Positions 1 through 7,789 of a stretch of DNA of 64,000 bases are shown in pieces (within the stretch, counting starts at the first letter, position 1; the number at the start of each line of letters is the position of its first letter). The DNA is taken from the NCBI RefSeq assembly GCF_021432085.1, contig NZ_CP090366.1:1240001-1304000 (forward strand), read 5' to 3'. Both the position numbers and the translations under genes were made by a program. The notes beneath the pieces were generated by a model. It did not search any database. It was not told the DNA's origin and saw nothing but the letters and a program-made list of their open reading frames with translations. Origin of the DNA: Stutzerimonas kunmingensis. Lineage in GTDB: Bacteria; Pseudomonadota; Gammaproteobacteria; Pseudomonadales; Pseudomonadaceae.

Positions 1-65
1 ATGGTCAGGGTGCGCATGGTGTGCTCGTTCTTTGTTGAAGGATCGTTATTCGCGTGGGGCTGCTC

Positions 66-168
66 CCCCTCACCCTAACCCTCTCCCCGGAGGGGAGAGG
101 GAACTGGCGCGGGGAAACGGCGGACCTCGTTCCTCCCTCTCCCCTTGGGGAGAGGCCGGGGTGAGGGG
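66..168. repeat. Nested GC-rich inverted repeat downstream of alc
   Basis: Two perfect hairpins, CCCTCTCCCC/GGGGAGAGGG (79-101, 3-nt loop) and CCTCTCCCC/GGGGAGAGG (136-155, 2-nt loop), are framed by outer complementary arms CCCCTCACCC (66-75) and GGGTGAGGGG (about 159-168). The whole unit can fold into a cruciform-like structure. It lies about 10 bases beyond the alc stop codon, where it could end or stabilise the puuE-uraD-alc transcript. Similar C-rich/G-rich elements are common interspersed repeats in proteobacterial genomes (general knowledge). Bases 1-65 show no feature I can support. Confidence 0.7.
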
Positions 169-179
169 AAAGGCGCTTC

Positions 180-1175
180 CTACTTCGCCACCTTGCCAAA
201 CAACCGCAGCCGGCTTACACCGCCATCCGGGAAGATGTTCAGGCGCACGTGGGTGATCGGGCCGAGCTTGGCGATCTGCTCGCTGAACTCGTGTTCGGCG
301 TGCATCGACAGCTTCTGGCTCGGCAGCAGCTCGCGCCAGAACAGGCTCTGGGTCTCGATCTGGCTGTCGGTGCCGCCTTTGACGTAAGCCGCCTGGATCG
401 AGCAGCTGTCCGGGTAGTTGCCCTTGAAGTGCAGGGTATCGACGACTATGTGCTCGATTTCGCCTGGATGGCCGAGGGCGACGATGACCCAGTCGTTGCC
501 GGGCGTGCGGCGGCGGGCGGTTTCCCAGCCGTCGCCCATGTTCTCGCCACGGTTCGGGTTGAGGATGTTGCTCATGCGGCCGAAATGCTCGTCCGAGCAG
601 GCCAGCGCGCGACCGCCATTCAGCGCCGCCGCCAGGTCGATCTGTTCGTTGTCGCCGACGCTGCTCCAGTCGCGGAACGGAATGCCGTGCACGCGCAGAC
701 GCGCGACGCCGCCGTCCGGGTAGATGTTGAAGCGCAGGTGGCTGACCGGCTTGTCGACGGCGATCTCGTGGTAGTGGTGGCTGTTGCCCTGGAGCTCGAC
801 AGCCGGGAGGATTTCCGTCCAGACGGTGTCGTCGCTCGGGTCGCCGTCAGCGACGAAGCAGGCTTCCAGCGAGGCGGACGGCGGGTAGTTGCCGGTGAAG
901 TGGCTGGTGTCGATATCCACGCCCTTGATCTGACCCGGCACGCCCAGGCGGATCACCGCATGGTCGTAACCTTCGAAGCGCTTGCGGCGCGACTCCCAGC
1001 CGTCCATCCACTTGCCGTTGTCATCGAAAACGCCCTCCTTCCATACGGCCGGTGTTGGCTGGAACAACCGGTTGACGTCGGCGAACCAATCGTCGGTGAC
1101 GGAGATGGCGCGGGTGCCCAGGCGGGCATCGGCCAGGTTGACGTATTTTTCGAAGGGTACGGCGTAAGCTTTCAT
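180..1175 (-). CDS. alc: Allantoicase
   Basis: 331 residues, the usual length of bacterial allantoicases. The enzyme hydrolyses allantoate to ureidoglycolate and urea in the cytoplasm. The protein is two tandem copies of the allantoicase beta-sandwich repeat. Each copy carries a GxxMxDGWExxRRR-type segment ([13 protein letters not shown] in the first, [14 protein letters not shown] in the second) followed by IxxxxxDTxHFxGNYP and later LRxxxxPDGGVxRLRxxG. The open frame runs upstream without a stop, but the family begins at [11 protein letters not shown], so I set the start at 1175. It is the last visible gene of puuE-uraD-alc, 65 bases after uraD. A ureidoglycolate lyase would be expected nearby but is not in the window. 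Confidence 0.95.
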   Translation of the reverse strand: MKAYAVPFEKYVNLADARLGTRAISVTDDWFADVNRLFQPTPAVWKEGVFDDNGKWMDGWESRRKRFEGYDHAVIRLGVPGQIKGVDIDTSHFTGNYPPSASLEACFVADGDPSDDTVWTEILPAVELQGNSHHYHEIAVDKPVSHLRFNIYPDGGVARLRVHGIPFRDWSSVGDNEQIDLAAALNGGRALACSDEHFGRMSNILNPNRGENMGDGWETARRRTPGNDWVIVALGHPGEIEHIVVDTLHFKGNYPDSCSIQAAYVKGGTDSQIETQSLFWRELLPSQKLSMHAEHEFSEQIAKLGPITHVRLNIFPDGGVSRLRLFGKVAK

Positions 1176-1240
1176 GGACTCGTCTGCCTTGGATGAGAAG
1201 CGGTTTCTGTCATTACTGCCTTTGTTGCGGTTGGTGCTCG

Positions 1241-1756
1241 TTACATCGCCTGCAGGCGGAACAGGGCGATCTTGTTGATTTCCGCCAGCGCCCGGGCGAA
1301 TTCCTGCTCGGGTTCGTTGTGGATGCGTTCTTCGAATGCGGCGAGGATCTGGTGCCGGTTGCTGCCCTTGACCGCCATGATGAAGGGGAAGCCGAACTTG
1401 GCCTTGTAGGCCTCGTTGAGTTCGGTGAAGCGGGCGAACTCCTCCTGCGTGCATTCGTGGATGCCGGCGCCGGCCTGCTCCGAGGTGCTGGAGGCGGTCA
1501 GCTCGCCACGCACGGCGGCCTTGCCGGCCAGGTCGGGGTGAGCATTGATCAGTGCCAGCTGAGTGTCATGGTCGGCGGCGAGCATCGCCTGGGACAGGCG
1601 GGTGTGCAGCACCTCGATGTCGTCCAGCGTCTCGTCGACGCCCGCCTGGTAGACGGTTTCGGCAACCCAGGGCGAGTGCTCGTAGACGTCGGCAAAGGCG
1701 GCGACGAAGGCGTCGCGATCCAGCGTCGAGGGTTTGATCGTCTTGAACGGGGTCAT
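1241..1756 (-). CDS. uraD: 2-oxo-4-hydroxy-4-carboxy-5-ureidoimidazoline (OHCU) decarboxylase
   Basis: 171 residues. It decarboxylates OHCU, the product of UraH, to S-(+)-allantoin, the third step from urate. It starts [10 protein letters not shown] and carries the family segment SPWVAETVY, the helix with HPDLAGKAA (whose His is catalytic in known UraD) and, near the C-terminus, the substrate-loop region [21 protein letters not shown]. The ATG at 1756 shares an ATGA overlap with the puuE stop, so the two are translationally coupled. An earlier in-frame ATG would lie inside puuE and gives residues foreign to the family, so I rejected it. Confidence 0.95.
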   Translation of the reverse strand: MTPFKTIKPSTLDRDAFVAAFADVYEHSPWVAETVYQAGVDETLDDIEVLHTRLSQAMLAADHDTQLALINAHPDLAGKAAVRGELTASSTSEQAGAGIHECTQEEFARFTELNEAYKAKFGFPFIMAVKGSNRHQILAAFEERIHNEPEQEFARALAEINKIALFRLQAM

Positions 1757-2685
1757 CAATTGCGCTCCGCGATAAAAGGGTGGGTGGCGTGCCAGTGGCG
1801 GGCGATGTCGACACGACGGGCGCACCAGACCTTCTCATGACCCTTCACGTACTCAATGAAGCGTGCCAGCGACGCCAGACGCGCCGGGCGCCCGAGCAGC
1901 CGGCAGTGCATGCCGATGGACAACATCTTCGGCGCGCCTTCGCAGCCTTCGGCGTAGAGCACGTCGAACGCATCCTTCAGGTAGGTGAAGAAGTCATCGC
2001 CGCTGTTGAAGCCCTGTACCTGAGTGAAGCGCATGTCGTTGGTGTCCAGCGTGTAGGGGATCACCAGATGCGGCTTGTCCGGCGTCGACTCGGAGTCCCA
2101 GTAGGGCAGATCGTCATCGTAGGTGTCGGAGTCGTAGAGAAAGCCGCCTTCCTCGCGTACCAGGCGCCGGGTGTTCGGGCCGGTGCGGCCGGTGTACCAG
2201 CCGAGCGGCCGTTCGCCGGTGATCTCGCCGAGGATGCGGATCGCTTCCTGCATGTGCTCGCGCTCCTGCGCCTCATCCATGTACTGGTAGTCGATCCAGC
2301 GGTAGCCGTGGCTGCAGATCTCGTGTCCGGCGCCGGCCATCGCCTTGATCAGTTCGGGGTGACGCTGGGCGGCCATGGCGACGGCGAAGATGGTCAGCGG
2401 GATGTCGTGCTTGTCGAACAGCTTGAGCAGTCGCCATACACCGGCGCGACTGCCGTATTCGTAGAGCGACTCCATGCTCATGTGGCGCACGCCTTGCAGC
2501 GGCTGTGCGGCGACCATCTCGGAGAGAAAGGCCTCGGATTCCTTATCGCCGTGCAGCACGCAGCGTTCGCCACCTTCCTCGTAATTCAGCACGAAGGACA
2601 ACGCGATACGCGCATCGCCCGGCCAGCGCGGGTGCGGTGGGTTGCTGGCGTAACCGATCAGGTCGCGTGGGTAGTCGGCGCTCAC
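1756..2685 (-). CDS. puuE: Allantoinase, PuuE type (polysaccharide-deacetylase fold)
   Basis: 309 residues from a GTG start, matching the roughly 308-residue PuuE family. It opens the hydantoin ring of allantoin to give allantoate. Unlike the amidohydrolase-type AllB it belongs to the NodB/polysaccharide deacetylase family and needs no metal (family knowledge). Recognisable segments are YPRDLIGY, ALSFVLNYEEGGE, GHEICSHGYRWIDY and GWYTGRTGPNTRRLV. The open frame extends to 2838, but the conserved N-terminus begins at SADYPRDL. GTG at 2685 has AGGAAG seven bases upstream, and the longer starts would swallow the palindromic operator at 2736. First gene of puuE-uraD-alc. Confidence 0.93.
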   Translation of the reverse strand: MSADYPRDLIGYASNPPHPRWPGDARIALSFVLNYEEGGERCVLHGDKESEAFLSEMVAAQPLQGVRHMSMESLYEYGSRAGVWRLLKLFDKHDIPLTIFAVAMAAQRHPELIKAMAGAGHEICSHGYRWIDYQYMDEAQEREHMQEAIRILGEITGERPLGWYTGRTGPNTRRLVREEGGFLYDSDTYDDDLPYWDSESTPDKPHLVIPYTLDTNDMRFTQVQGFNSGDDFFTYLKDAFDVLYAEGCEGAPKMLSIGMHCRLLGRPARLASLARFIEYVKGHEKVWCARRVDIARHWHATHPFIAERN

Positions 2686-2735
2686 TGGGGTGCTTCCTGT
2701 ATGGCAGGTCGTCATGGCACGACCGGATGGATGGA

Positions 2736-2745
2736 TTGTATACAA
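2736..2745. promoter_or_regulatory. TTGTATACAA palindrome upstream of puuE (candidate GntR operator)
   Basis: A perfect 10-bp palindrome, TTGTATACAA, lies 51 bases upstream of the puuE GTG. It fits the FadR/FCD-type GntR consensus (TnGT...ACnA). Near-identical copies lie at 2873 and 5821. The gntR gene at 6034 is the obvious candidate regulator (inference). Confidence 0.6.
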
Positions 2746-2872
2746 ATTGAATGAGGCTTTGTAAATAGCCATTTTCATCCTTTCGCTATAGCTGGTATCT
2801 GCCGTGTCACGATCAGCCATGCTCAGAGTCATCTGCAACTTGCAGGTAACGGGCCAAACGATGCTTGAAGAA

Positions 2873-2882
2873 CTGTATACAA
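2873..2882. promoter_or_regulatory. CTGTATACAA site upstream of uraH (candidate GntR operator)
   Basis: CTGTATACAA differs from the perfect palindrome TTGTATACAA by one base and lies in the puuE/uraH divergent region, 82 bases before the uraH start. It is followed by an AT-rich stretch (aaaaatattta), unusual for this GC-rich DNA and suitable for a promoter. Confidence 0.5.
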
Positions 2883-2963
2883 AAATATTTACAGATTGTC
2901 TTGAGCGATGTGGAGCGGATGGTTATGCTCGGGCAGTTTTCATTCAACAGAGCGGAGGTGCCC

Positions 2964-3317
2964 GTGGGCCGATTGACCACACACGTACTTGATGCCGCCC
3001 ACGGTTGCCCGGGCAGCGGAATCAAGGTGGAGCTGTATCGCGTCGAGGATCAGGGGCTGACTCTGGTCGCAACCCGTGAGACCAATGCCGACGGGCGCTG
3101 CGACAGGCCGTTGCTGGAAGGTGCGGATTACCTGTCCGGTGTCTATCAGCTGCAGTTCAGTGCCGGCGACTACTACCGCCGCCGTGGTGTGGTCCTGGCG
3201 GATCCTGCGTTTCTCGATGTGGTGGTGCTGCGCTTCGGGATCGATTCGGCGCAGGAGCATTACCACGTGCCGTTGTTGGTATCGCCGTATAGCTATTCGA
3301 CGTATCGGGGTAGCTAG
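2964..3317 (+). CDS. uraH: 5-hydroxyisourate hydrolase (transthyretin-like)
   Basis: 117 residues from GTG. It hydrolyses 5-hydroxyisourate, the direct product of urate oxidation, to OHCU for UraD. The HIUase signatures are visible: RLTTHVLDAAHGCPG at the N-terminus (with the active-site His), an internal conserved Arg region, and the C-terminal tail HYHVPLLVSPYSYSTYRGS ending in the diagnostic Y-R-G-S. GGAGG lies five bases before the GTG at 2964, and the family N-terminus starts exactly there, so upstream starts in the same frame were rejected. It is transcribed alone, divergently from puuE, and followed by an intrinsic terminator. Confidence 0.95.
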   Translation: MGRLTTHVLDAAHGCPGSGIKVELYRVEDQGLTLVATRETNADGRCDRPLLEGADYLSGVYQLQFSAGDYYRRRGVVLADPAFLDVVVLRFGIDSAQEHYHVPLLVSPYSYSTYRGS

Positions 3318-3358
3318 TCGCTTTTCCGTTCAGTGCTGACTCTTGTGGAGTCCCTTTG

Positions 3359-3381
3359 CCCGCCGTAATGGCGGGTTTTTT
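3359..3381 (+). terminator. Intrinsic terminator after uraH
   Basis: CCCGCC-GTAAT-GGCGGG stem-loop followed directly by a run of T, 42 bases after the uraH stop. Confidence 0.85.
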
Positions 3382-3641
3382 ATGGGTTGAGTTTGGTCAA
3401 CGTGGGACGCTCGGCGCTGGTTTTTAGCCTTAGTGACCTAGGCACCTGTGGCGTGAGATTCGCGCGATGGCGCCGCGCTTTCCTCACTTCTAAGTGACGA
3501 AAGAAAACGCGCATTGCTTGCTCCTAGTTGCACGGCCTGGCGGGCAACGTTCATCTTCCGCGACTGGAAAAAGTGAATTGCCCAGCAGGGCGGAACCAAT
3601 GCCTCAGCCAGGAGCCTGGCTAAGGGGCAAGCTGCAGAGCG
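3382..3641. other. Non-coding stretch between uraH terminator and lysE-like gene
   Basis: I see no credible gene here. The short open frame at 3494-3703 on the plus strand looks random and runs into the lysE-like gene on the opposite strand. A small inverted repeat, CAGCCAGGAGCCTGGCT (about 3605-3621), lies beyond the end of the lysE-like gene and may fold at its 3' end. Confidence 0.5.
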
Positions 3642-4268
3642 CTATCGGCTCATCAAAGACGCTGCCCCCGCGCCCCCAAACAGCGCCGCACTTGTCCGGT
3701 TGAACCACACATGCCCCTTCCCGGTGCGCAGGTAACGTGCCGCCCCCTGCGCGCCCAACCCGTAGGCCAGCTTGCAGAGTAGATCGAGCACGGCCCAGGT
3801 AAGGATCATCACCAACAGCTGCGGCAGCAACGGCTGCCCCGCGCTGAGAAACTGCGGCAGAAAGGCGGCGAAGAAGAGAATGTCCTTTGGATTGCTGCCA
3901 CCAAGGATGAACGCCCGGCCGAACAATCGACTGAAACGTGGGGCGAGGGCGGGGCTTTCGATCTCGTGGGCGGTGGGTGTGCGACGGGCTTCCTTCCAGC
4001 TCTGCCAAGCGAGGTAGAACAGGTACAGCGCACCGACCAGCTTGAGCGTGCTGAACAGCCGCTCCGAGGCCATCAGTAGCGCGCCAAGCCCCAGCGCCGA
4101 GGCGCTGAGCAGGGCGATGGAAGCTGTCACGCCGCCCAGGAAGGCCGGCCAGGAGCGGCGCACTCCGTAGTTCAGGCTGTTGCTGATCATCAGTAACGAC
4201 AGCGGCCCGGGGATCAGGATCACCACCAGCGCCGCACCGGCGAACAACAGCCACATCTCCAGGGTCAT
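3642..4268 (-). CDS. LysE/RhtB-family amino-acid exporter
   Basis: 208 residues with about six hydrophobic segments, the standard size and layout of LysE/RhtB efflux proteins. The family signature is at the N-terminus (VILIPGPLSLLMISNSLNYGVRRS, in which the GPxxxxxxxxxxxxGxR pattern is clear), and the mid-protein segment GGSNPKDILFFAAFLPQFL matches the conserved N-P-K/D...FF..FLPQF motif. It probably exports a neutral or basic amino acid or a related metabolite; the substrate cannot be read from sequence. It lies downstream of the purine permease on the same strand but is separated by a strong terminator, so it is likely expressed on its own. Confidence 0.88.
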   Translation of the reverse strand: MTLEMWLLFAGAALVVILIPGPLSLLMISNSLNYGVRRSWPAFLGGVTASIALLSASALGLGALLMASERLFSTLKLVGALYLFYLAWQSWKEARRTPTAHEIESPALAPRFSRLFGRAFILGGSNPKDILFFAAFLPQFLSAGQPLLPQLLVMILTWAVLDLLCKLAYGLGAQGAARYLRTGKGHVWFNRTSAALFGGAGAASLMSR

Positions 4269-4290
4269 GACGGCCTCCTATAGCCAATGC

Positions 4291-4318
4291 AAAAGCCCCA
4301 CTGCGAAGCAGTGGGGCC
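4291..4318 (-). terminator. Intrinsic terminator of the purine permease gene
   Basis: A perfect 10-bp stem GCCCCACTGC/GCAGTGGGGC with a GAA loop. On the minus strand it is followed by TTTT. It lies 30 bases beyond the permease stop and just upstream of the lysE-like gene. Confidence 0.85.
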
Positions 4319-4347
4319 GTAGGTGAGCCGGGCGCGGCCGGCCCGGT

Positions 4348-5694
4348 TCAGAGAAACGCGAACTTGGCGATGAAGATCACGCACAACACATACAGACTGA
4401 TCGAGACCTTGCCGCGCTGGCCAGTCAACAGCTTGAGCGTCGCGTAGGTCAAGAAGCCCAGGGCGATACCGTTGGCGATGGAAAAGGTCAGCGGCATCAT
4501 CACCACGGTGACGATGGCCGGGATGGTGTCGGTGTGGTCCTTCCAGTCGATATTCGCCAGGCCGCTCATCATCAGCATCGCCACGTAGATCAGCGCGCCG
4601 GCGGTGGCATAGGCGGGAATCATGCCGGCCAGCGGGGCGAAGAACATGGCAATCAGGAACAGCACGCCGACGGTCACTGCGGTCAGCCCGGTGCGGCCGC
4701 CGGCGGCGACGCCCGCGGCGCTTTCCACGTAGCTGGTCACTGGCGGGCAACCGACGAAGGCGCCGACCACGCTGGAGCTGCTGTCGGCCTTCAGCGCGCG
4801 GGAGAGATTCTCGATCTTGCCGTCCTCATTGACCAGGTTGGCACGGTGGGCGACGCCCATCAGGGTGCCGGCGGTGTCGAACATGTTCACGAAGAGGAAG
4901 GCCAGGATCACGCTGACCATCGCCACGTTGAGCGCGCCGGCGATATCCATGGCCAGCCAGGTCGGTGCCAGGCTCGGCGGCATCGACACCAGGCCGTTGT
5001 ACTCGACCAGACCAAGCGCCCAGCCGATACCGGTGACCACCAGCATGCTCAATAGGATCGCACCGAACACGTTGCGGTGACTGAGGACCGCGATCATCAG
5101 GAAGCACATCGCGGCCAGCAGCGCCGACGGCTCGGCGAACGAGCCCATGGTCAGCAATGTCGCCGGGCTATCGACGACGATGCCGGCGGTCTTCAGGCCG
5201 ATCAGGCCGAGGAACAGGCCGACGCCGGCGCCCATGGCGAAGCGCAGGCTCATGGGGATGCTGTTGAGCAGCCATTCGCGAATGCGCGACAGGCTCATGA
5301 TCATGAACAGCACGCCGGAGATGAACACCGCGCCGAGGGCGATCTCCCAGCTGTAGCCCATCTCGCCGACCACCGTGTAGGTGAAGAAGGCGTTGAGGCC
5401 CATGCCTGGCGCCAGGCCCACCGGCCAGTTGGCGTACAGCCCCATCAACAGGCAGCCGAGCGCCGCGCCAATGCAGGTGGCAACGAAGGCAGCGCCGTGG
5501 TCGATGCCGGCGTCGGCCATGATGTTCGGGTTGACGAAGATGATGTAGGCCATGGTGACGAAGGTCGTCAGGCCGGCGAGCAGTTCGGTGCGGATACTGG
5601 TGCGGTGTTCGCTGAGCTTGAACAGGCGGTCCAGCCAAACGGGGGCGGTGCGCTGCAAGGGTGCTGCCTGGGGCTTGCGCTTGATGCTTTCCAC
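4348..5694 (-). CDS. AzgA-type purine (hypoxanthine/guanine/xanthine) permease, NCS2 superfamily
   Basis: 448 residues, with about 12 hydrophobic helices. It resembles the AzgA/GhxP group: N-terminal RTSIRTELLAGLTTFVTMAYIIFVNP, the LAPGMGLNAFFTYTVV motif, the FVNMFDTAGTLMGVA segment and the conserved C-terminal-half signature SSSSVVGAFVGCPPVTSYVESAAGVAAGGRTGL are shown here in pieces: VGAFVGCPPVTSYVES then AAGVAAGGRTGLTA. It should import a purine base by proton symport across the inner membrane, feeding guaD and xdhABC; exact specificity is not readable. GTG at 5694 has GAGGAA seven to eight bases upstream. The frame stays open for another kilobase antisense to gntR, which is meaningless. 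The upstream region carries both recurring palindromes. Confidence 0.92.
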   Translation of the reverse strand: MESIKRKPQAAPLQRTAPVWLDRLFKLSEHRTSIRTELLAGLTTFVTMAYIIFVNPNIMADAGIDHGAAFVATCIGAALGCLLMGLYANWPVGLAPGMGLNAFFTYTVVGEMGYSWEIALGAVFISGVLFMIMSLSRIREWLLNSIPMSLRFAMGAGVGLFLGLIGLKTAGIVVDSPATLLTMGSFAEPSALLAAMCFLMIAVLSHRNVFGAILLSMLVVTGIGWALGLVEYNGLVSMPPSLAPTWLAMDIAGALNVAMVSVILAFLFVNMFDTAGTLMGVAHRANLVNEDGKIENLSRALKADSSSSVVGAFVGCPPVTSYVESAAGVAAGGRTGLTAVTVGVLFLIAMFFAPLAGMIPAYATAGALIYVAMLMMSGLANIDWKDHTDTIPAIVTVVMMPLTFSIANGIALGFLTYATLKLLTGQRGKVSISLYVLCVIFIAKFAFL

Positions 5695-5783
5695 TGGGCG
5701 TTCCTCATCGTTCTTGTTGTCGATCACCCGGAGCGTGAGTACTCCCGAGGGGCGGGTGATGGTGGGCCATCCGCATCGGTAGT

Positions 5784-5797
5784 TGACCGAAAGGTCA
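5784..5797. promoter_or_regulatory. TGACC-N4-GGTCA palindrome upstream of permease
   Basis: A perfect 5+5 inverted repeat TGACC-GAAA-GGTCA, 90 bases upstream of the permease GTG. The same architecture occurs twice before xdhA (18142 and 18165), all reading TGACY-N4-RGTCA. The site probably binds a dimeric regulator of purine catabolism distinct from the TTGTATACAA-binding protein (inference). Confidence 0.55.
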
Positions 5798-5820
5798 GAA
5801 AGGCTTTCCGGATTATGCTT

Positions 5821-5830
5821 TTGTATACAA
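5821..5830. promoter_or_regulatory. TTGTATACAA palindrome in the permease/gntR divergent region
   Basis: A perfect palindrome identical to the one before puuE, 127 bases from the permease start and about 200 bases from the gntR start. This suggests autoregulation of gntR and co-regulation of the permease (inference). Confidence 0.6.
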
Positions 5831-6033
5831 GAATTGCAAACAATAAATCGGTGGTCTCGCTGAACGTGCGTGGCCTGTGCGCGCTGACGAATTTGCGCGT
5901 AGGAAAACTTGAGGCTGTGAATTGTGCACAAGGTTAACGGCGTTTCAGCGTATTTATTTGTCCAGCGAACTGCCAGTAGCGGCGCGAACCCAGTAAAGTT
6001 CGGCGTTGCCGACACCTCATTTGCGAGCCATCG

Positions 6034-6789
6034 ATGAACGAACAGTTGCAGCCCCTGAAGAAGCCGACCAAGACCGGCAAGACTCGCACCGGGACGCAGG
6101 ACGATATCGTTTATGCGCACATCTTCGATGCCATCCTCGAGCAGCGTCTGGCGCCGGGGACCAAGCTCAGCGAAGAGGCGCTCGGCGAGATATTCGGCGT
6201 CAGCCGCACCATCATCCGCCGCGCGCTGTCGCGTCTGGCCCATGAAGGGGTGGTGCTGCTGCGGCCCAATCGCGGCGCGGTGGTGGCCAGTCCTAGCGTT
6301 GAAGAAGCGCGGCAGATCTTCTTCGCCCGCCGTCTGGTGGAAAAGGCCATCACAGAGCTGGCCGTGCAGCACGCCAGCGACGCGCAGCTCGCCGAGCTGC
6401 GGCAGATGGTGACTGATGAGCGTGATTGTTTCGACCGAGGCGATCGCGGGGCGGGTATCCGCCTGTCCGGCGAATTTCACCTCAAGCTGGCGGAGGCGGC
6501 GAAGAACGCGCCGCTGGTGAGCTTCCAGCGCAGCCTGGTTTCGCAGACCTCGCTGATCATCGCCCAGTATGAAAGCGGCAATCGCTCGCACTGCTCGTAC
6601 GACGAACACAATGAACTGATCGACGCCATCGCTGCCCGCGACAGTGACAAGGCGGTGCGCCTGATGATGCACCACATGGACCACATCGACAGCAAGCTGA
6701 ACCTCGAGGAAGACAGCGCCTCGGGTGATCTGCATGCAGTCTTCTCGCACCTGGGCCTGGCGAAGAAGAAGCCTCGCACGGCTCGCTAG
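6034..6789 (+). CDS. GntR-family (FadR/FCD) transcriptional regulator of purine catabolism
   Basis: 251 residues. After a short basic N-terminus, residues about 24-88 form the GntR winged helix-turn-helix (IVYAHIFDAIL, PGTKLSEEALGEIFGVSRT, RRALSRLAHEGVV, PNRGAVV). The remainder is an all-helical FCD ligand domain containing the metal/ligand-associated pattern EFHLKLAEAA and HxxLIDAIAARD with MMHHMDHI near the end. It is divergent from the purine permease and close to two of three TTGTATACAA sites, a typical FadR-type operator. It is therefore the likely sensor of a purine catabolite such as urate, allantoin or allantoate (inference). As I recall, P. aeruginosa has a GntR gene at the same relative position, between a transporter and guaD. 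Confidence 0.9.
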   Translation: MNEQLQPLKKPTKTGKTRTGTQDDIVYAHIFDAILEQRLAPGTKLSEEALGEIFGVSRTIIRRALSRLAHEGVVLLRPNRGAVVASPSVEEARQIFFARRLVEKAITELAVQHASDAQLAELRQMVTDERDCFDRGDRGAGIRLSGEFHLKLAEAAKNAPLVSFQRSLVSQTSLIIAQYESGNRSHCSYDEHNELIDAIAARDSDKAVRLMMHHMDHIDSKLNLEEDSASGDLHAVFSHLGLAKKKPRTAR

Positions 6790-7008
6790 CGTTGCCCCGC
6801 GCGCTGACTCGTTCTGAGTCAGCTCCGTCAGTCATCACCTGCCGCGGTGGCGGCAGAGCCATGCCGGCCTGCCAGTGCCGGTCGCCCGCCAGGACCGCAC
6901 GCTGCAACCCGATTCAGCACTGATCACGGCATCAGTACGCTTCCCGACTCCGATCCGATGCGCATAGCCGCGCTGTTCAGTGAATCGGCTTGAATTTATC
7001 TCGTTAGT
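6790..7008. other. Non-coding region after gntR
   Basis: No gene is supported here. A perfect hairpin GCTGACTC-GTTCT-GAGTCAGC (6803-6823) follows the gntR stop and may act as a weak terminator, although no T-run follows. The base composition shifts from GC-rich to AT-rich at about 6990, where the ABC operon promoter begins. Confidence 0.5.
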
Positions 7009-7021
7009 GTTATGTTATAAC
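7009..7021. promoter_or_regulatory. Zur-box-like palindrome upstream of the metal ABC operon
   Basis: GTTAT-GTT-ATAAC is a perfect palindrome within an AT-rich stretch, about 97 bases before the ATPase gene. It closely resembles the core of Zur operators (GTTATA/TATAAC type) seen before zinc uptake genes in gammaproteobacteria. The placement and the downstream ABC transporter support zinc-dependent repression; this is inference. Confidence 0.55.
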
Positions 7022-7117
7022 TATTATATGTTGCGCGCTGGCGTCTCTCGTTCCTGTTCCCCGGAGGCCTGAGTGGTGCGCATTGTCTGCATTTGAATGC
7101 TGAACACCGAGGTGACG

Positions 7118-7789
7118 ATGATCGAATGCCACAGCCTGCAATGGGGCTCGGGTAGGCACCCGCTCACGCCGCCATTGGATTTGCGGTTGGCTGCGGGCAG
7201 CCTGACAGCTGTCATCGGCAGCAACGGATCGGGCAAGAGCAGCCTGCTCAAGGTGTTGGCCGGGTTGGATCGGCCGCTGGCTGGGCGGGTCGATGTGCGC
7301 GTACCGCGCATGGGCGGGGTGGCTTATCTACCGCAACAGCAGCATGTGGATAGGCAGTTTCCGATCCGACTTGCCGAACTGGTGAGCGCCGGTTTCTGGC
7401 GCAGCCGGCTCGGGCGTGACGAGCGTCGGGCGCGGCTGCGCCGGACGTTGGCGGATTGGGGCCTGCTCGATCTGCAAACCCAGGGGCTGCATGCATTGTC
7501 CGGCGGCGAGCTGCAGCGCGCCTTACTGGCACGGCTGAGCCTGACCGATGCCCAGGTGCTGTTGCTCGACGAGCCCGAAGCGGCACTGGACGATGTCGGC
7601 CTGGGCTTGCTCTGGCAGCACATTGAGCGTTGGCAGCAAGAGGGCAGAACCCTGGTGCTGGTCACCCATAACGTTGGTGGGCTGATCCAGAAGAATTGTG
7701 ATGGTCTGTTGATCGCCCGCAGCGGCTGCAGCAAGGCACCGATCCGCCAGTTCATGGCCGAGCGGCAACGGCTTGGGCAAGTCGCTTGA
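7118..7789 (+). CDS. Metal (probably zinc/manganese) ABC transporter ATP-binding protein
   Basis: 223 residues from the ATG at 7118, which has GAGG five bases upstream; a start at 7097 is possible but has no Shine-Dalgarno sequence. It has all ABC ATPase motifs: Walker A GSNGSGKSSLL, Q-loop YLPQQQHVD, signature LSGGELQRALLARL, Walker B VLLLDEPEAALD and the H-loop VTHN. The short length and the Q-loop context are typical of the ZnuC/AztA/MntB class. It should energise the permease encoded next to it, whose start overlaps this gene's stop (TTGA). The partner binding protein is a pseudogene, so the complete importer probably no longer works. Confidence 0.9.
   Translation: MIECHSLQWGSGRHPLTPPLDLRLAAGSLTAVIGSNGSGKSSLLKVLAGLDRPLAGRVDVRVPRMGGVAYLPQQQHVDRQFPIRLAELVSAGFWRSRLGRDERRARLRRTLADWGLLDLQTQGLHALSGGELQRALLARLSLTDAQVLLLDEPEAALDDVGLGLLWQHIERWQQEGRTLVLVTHNVGGLIQKNCDGLLIARSGCSKAPIRQFMAERQRLGQVA

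Noticed and set aside
3494..3703. 69-residue plus-strand frame after uraH
   Set aside because: No Shine-Dalgarno sequence, no recognisable domain, and it overlaps the end of the lysE-like gene on the other strand.
4348..6750. Single 800-residue open frame on the minus strand covering the permease and the region antisense to gntR
   Set aside because: The first 352 residues are the reverse strand of gntR and its upstream region. Family similarity starts only at the GTG at 5694, which has a Shine-Dalgarno sequence.
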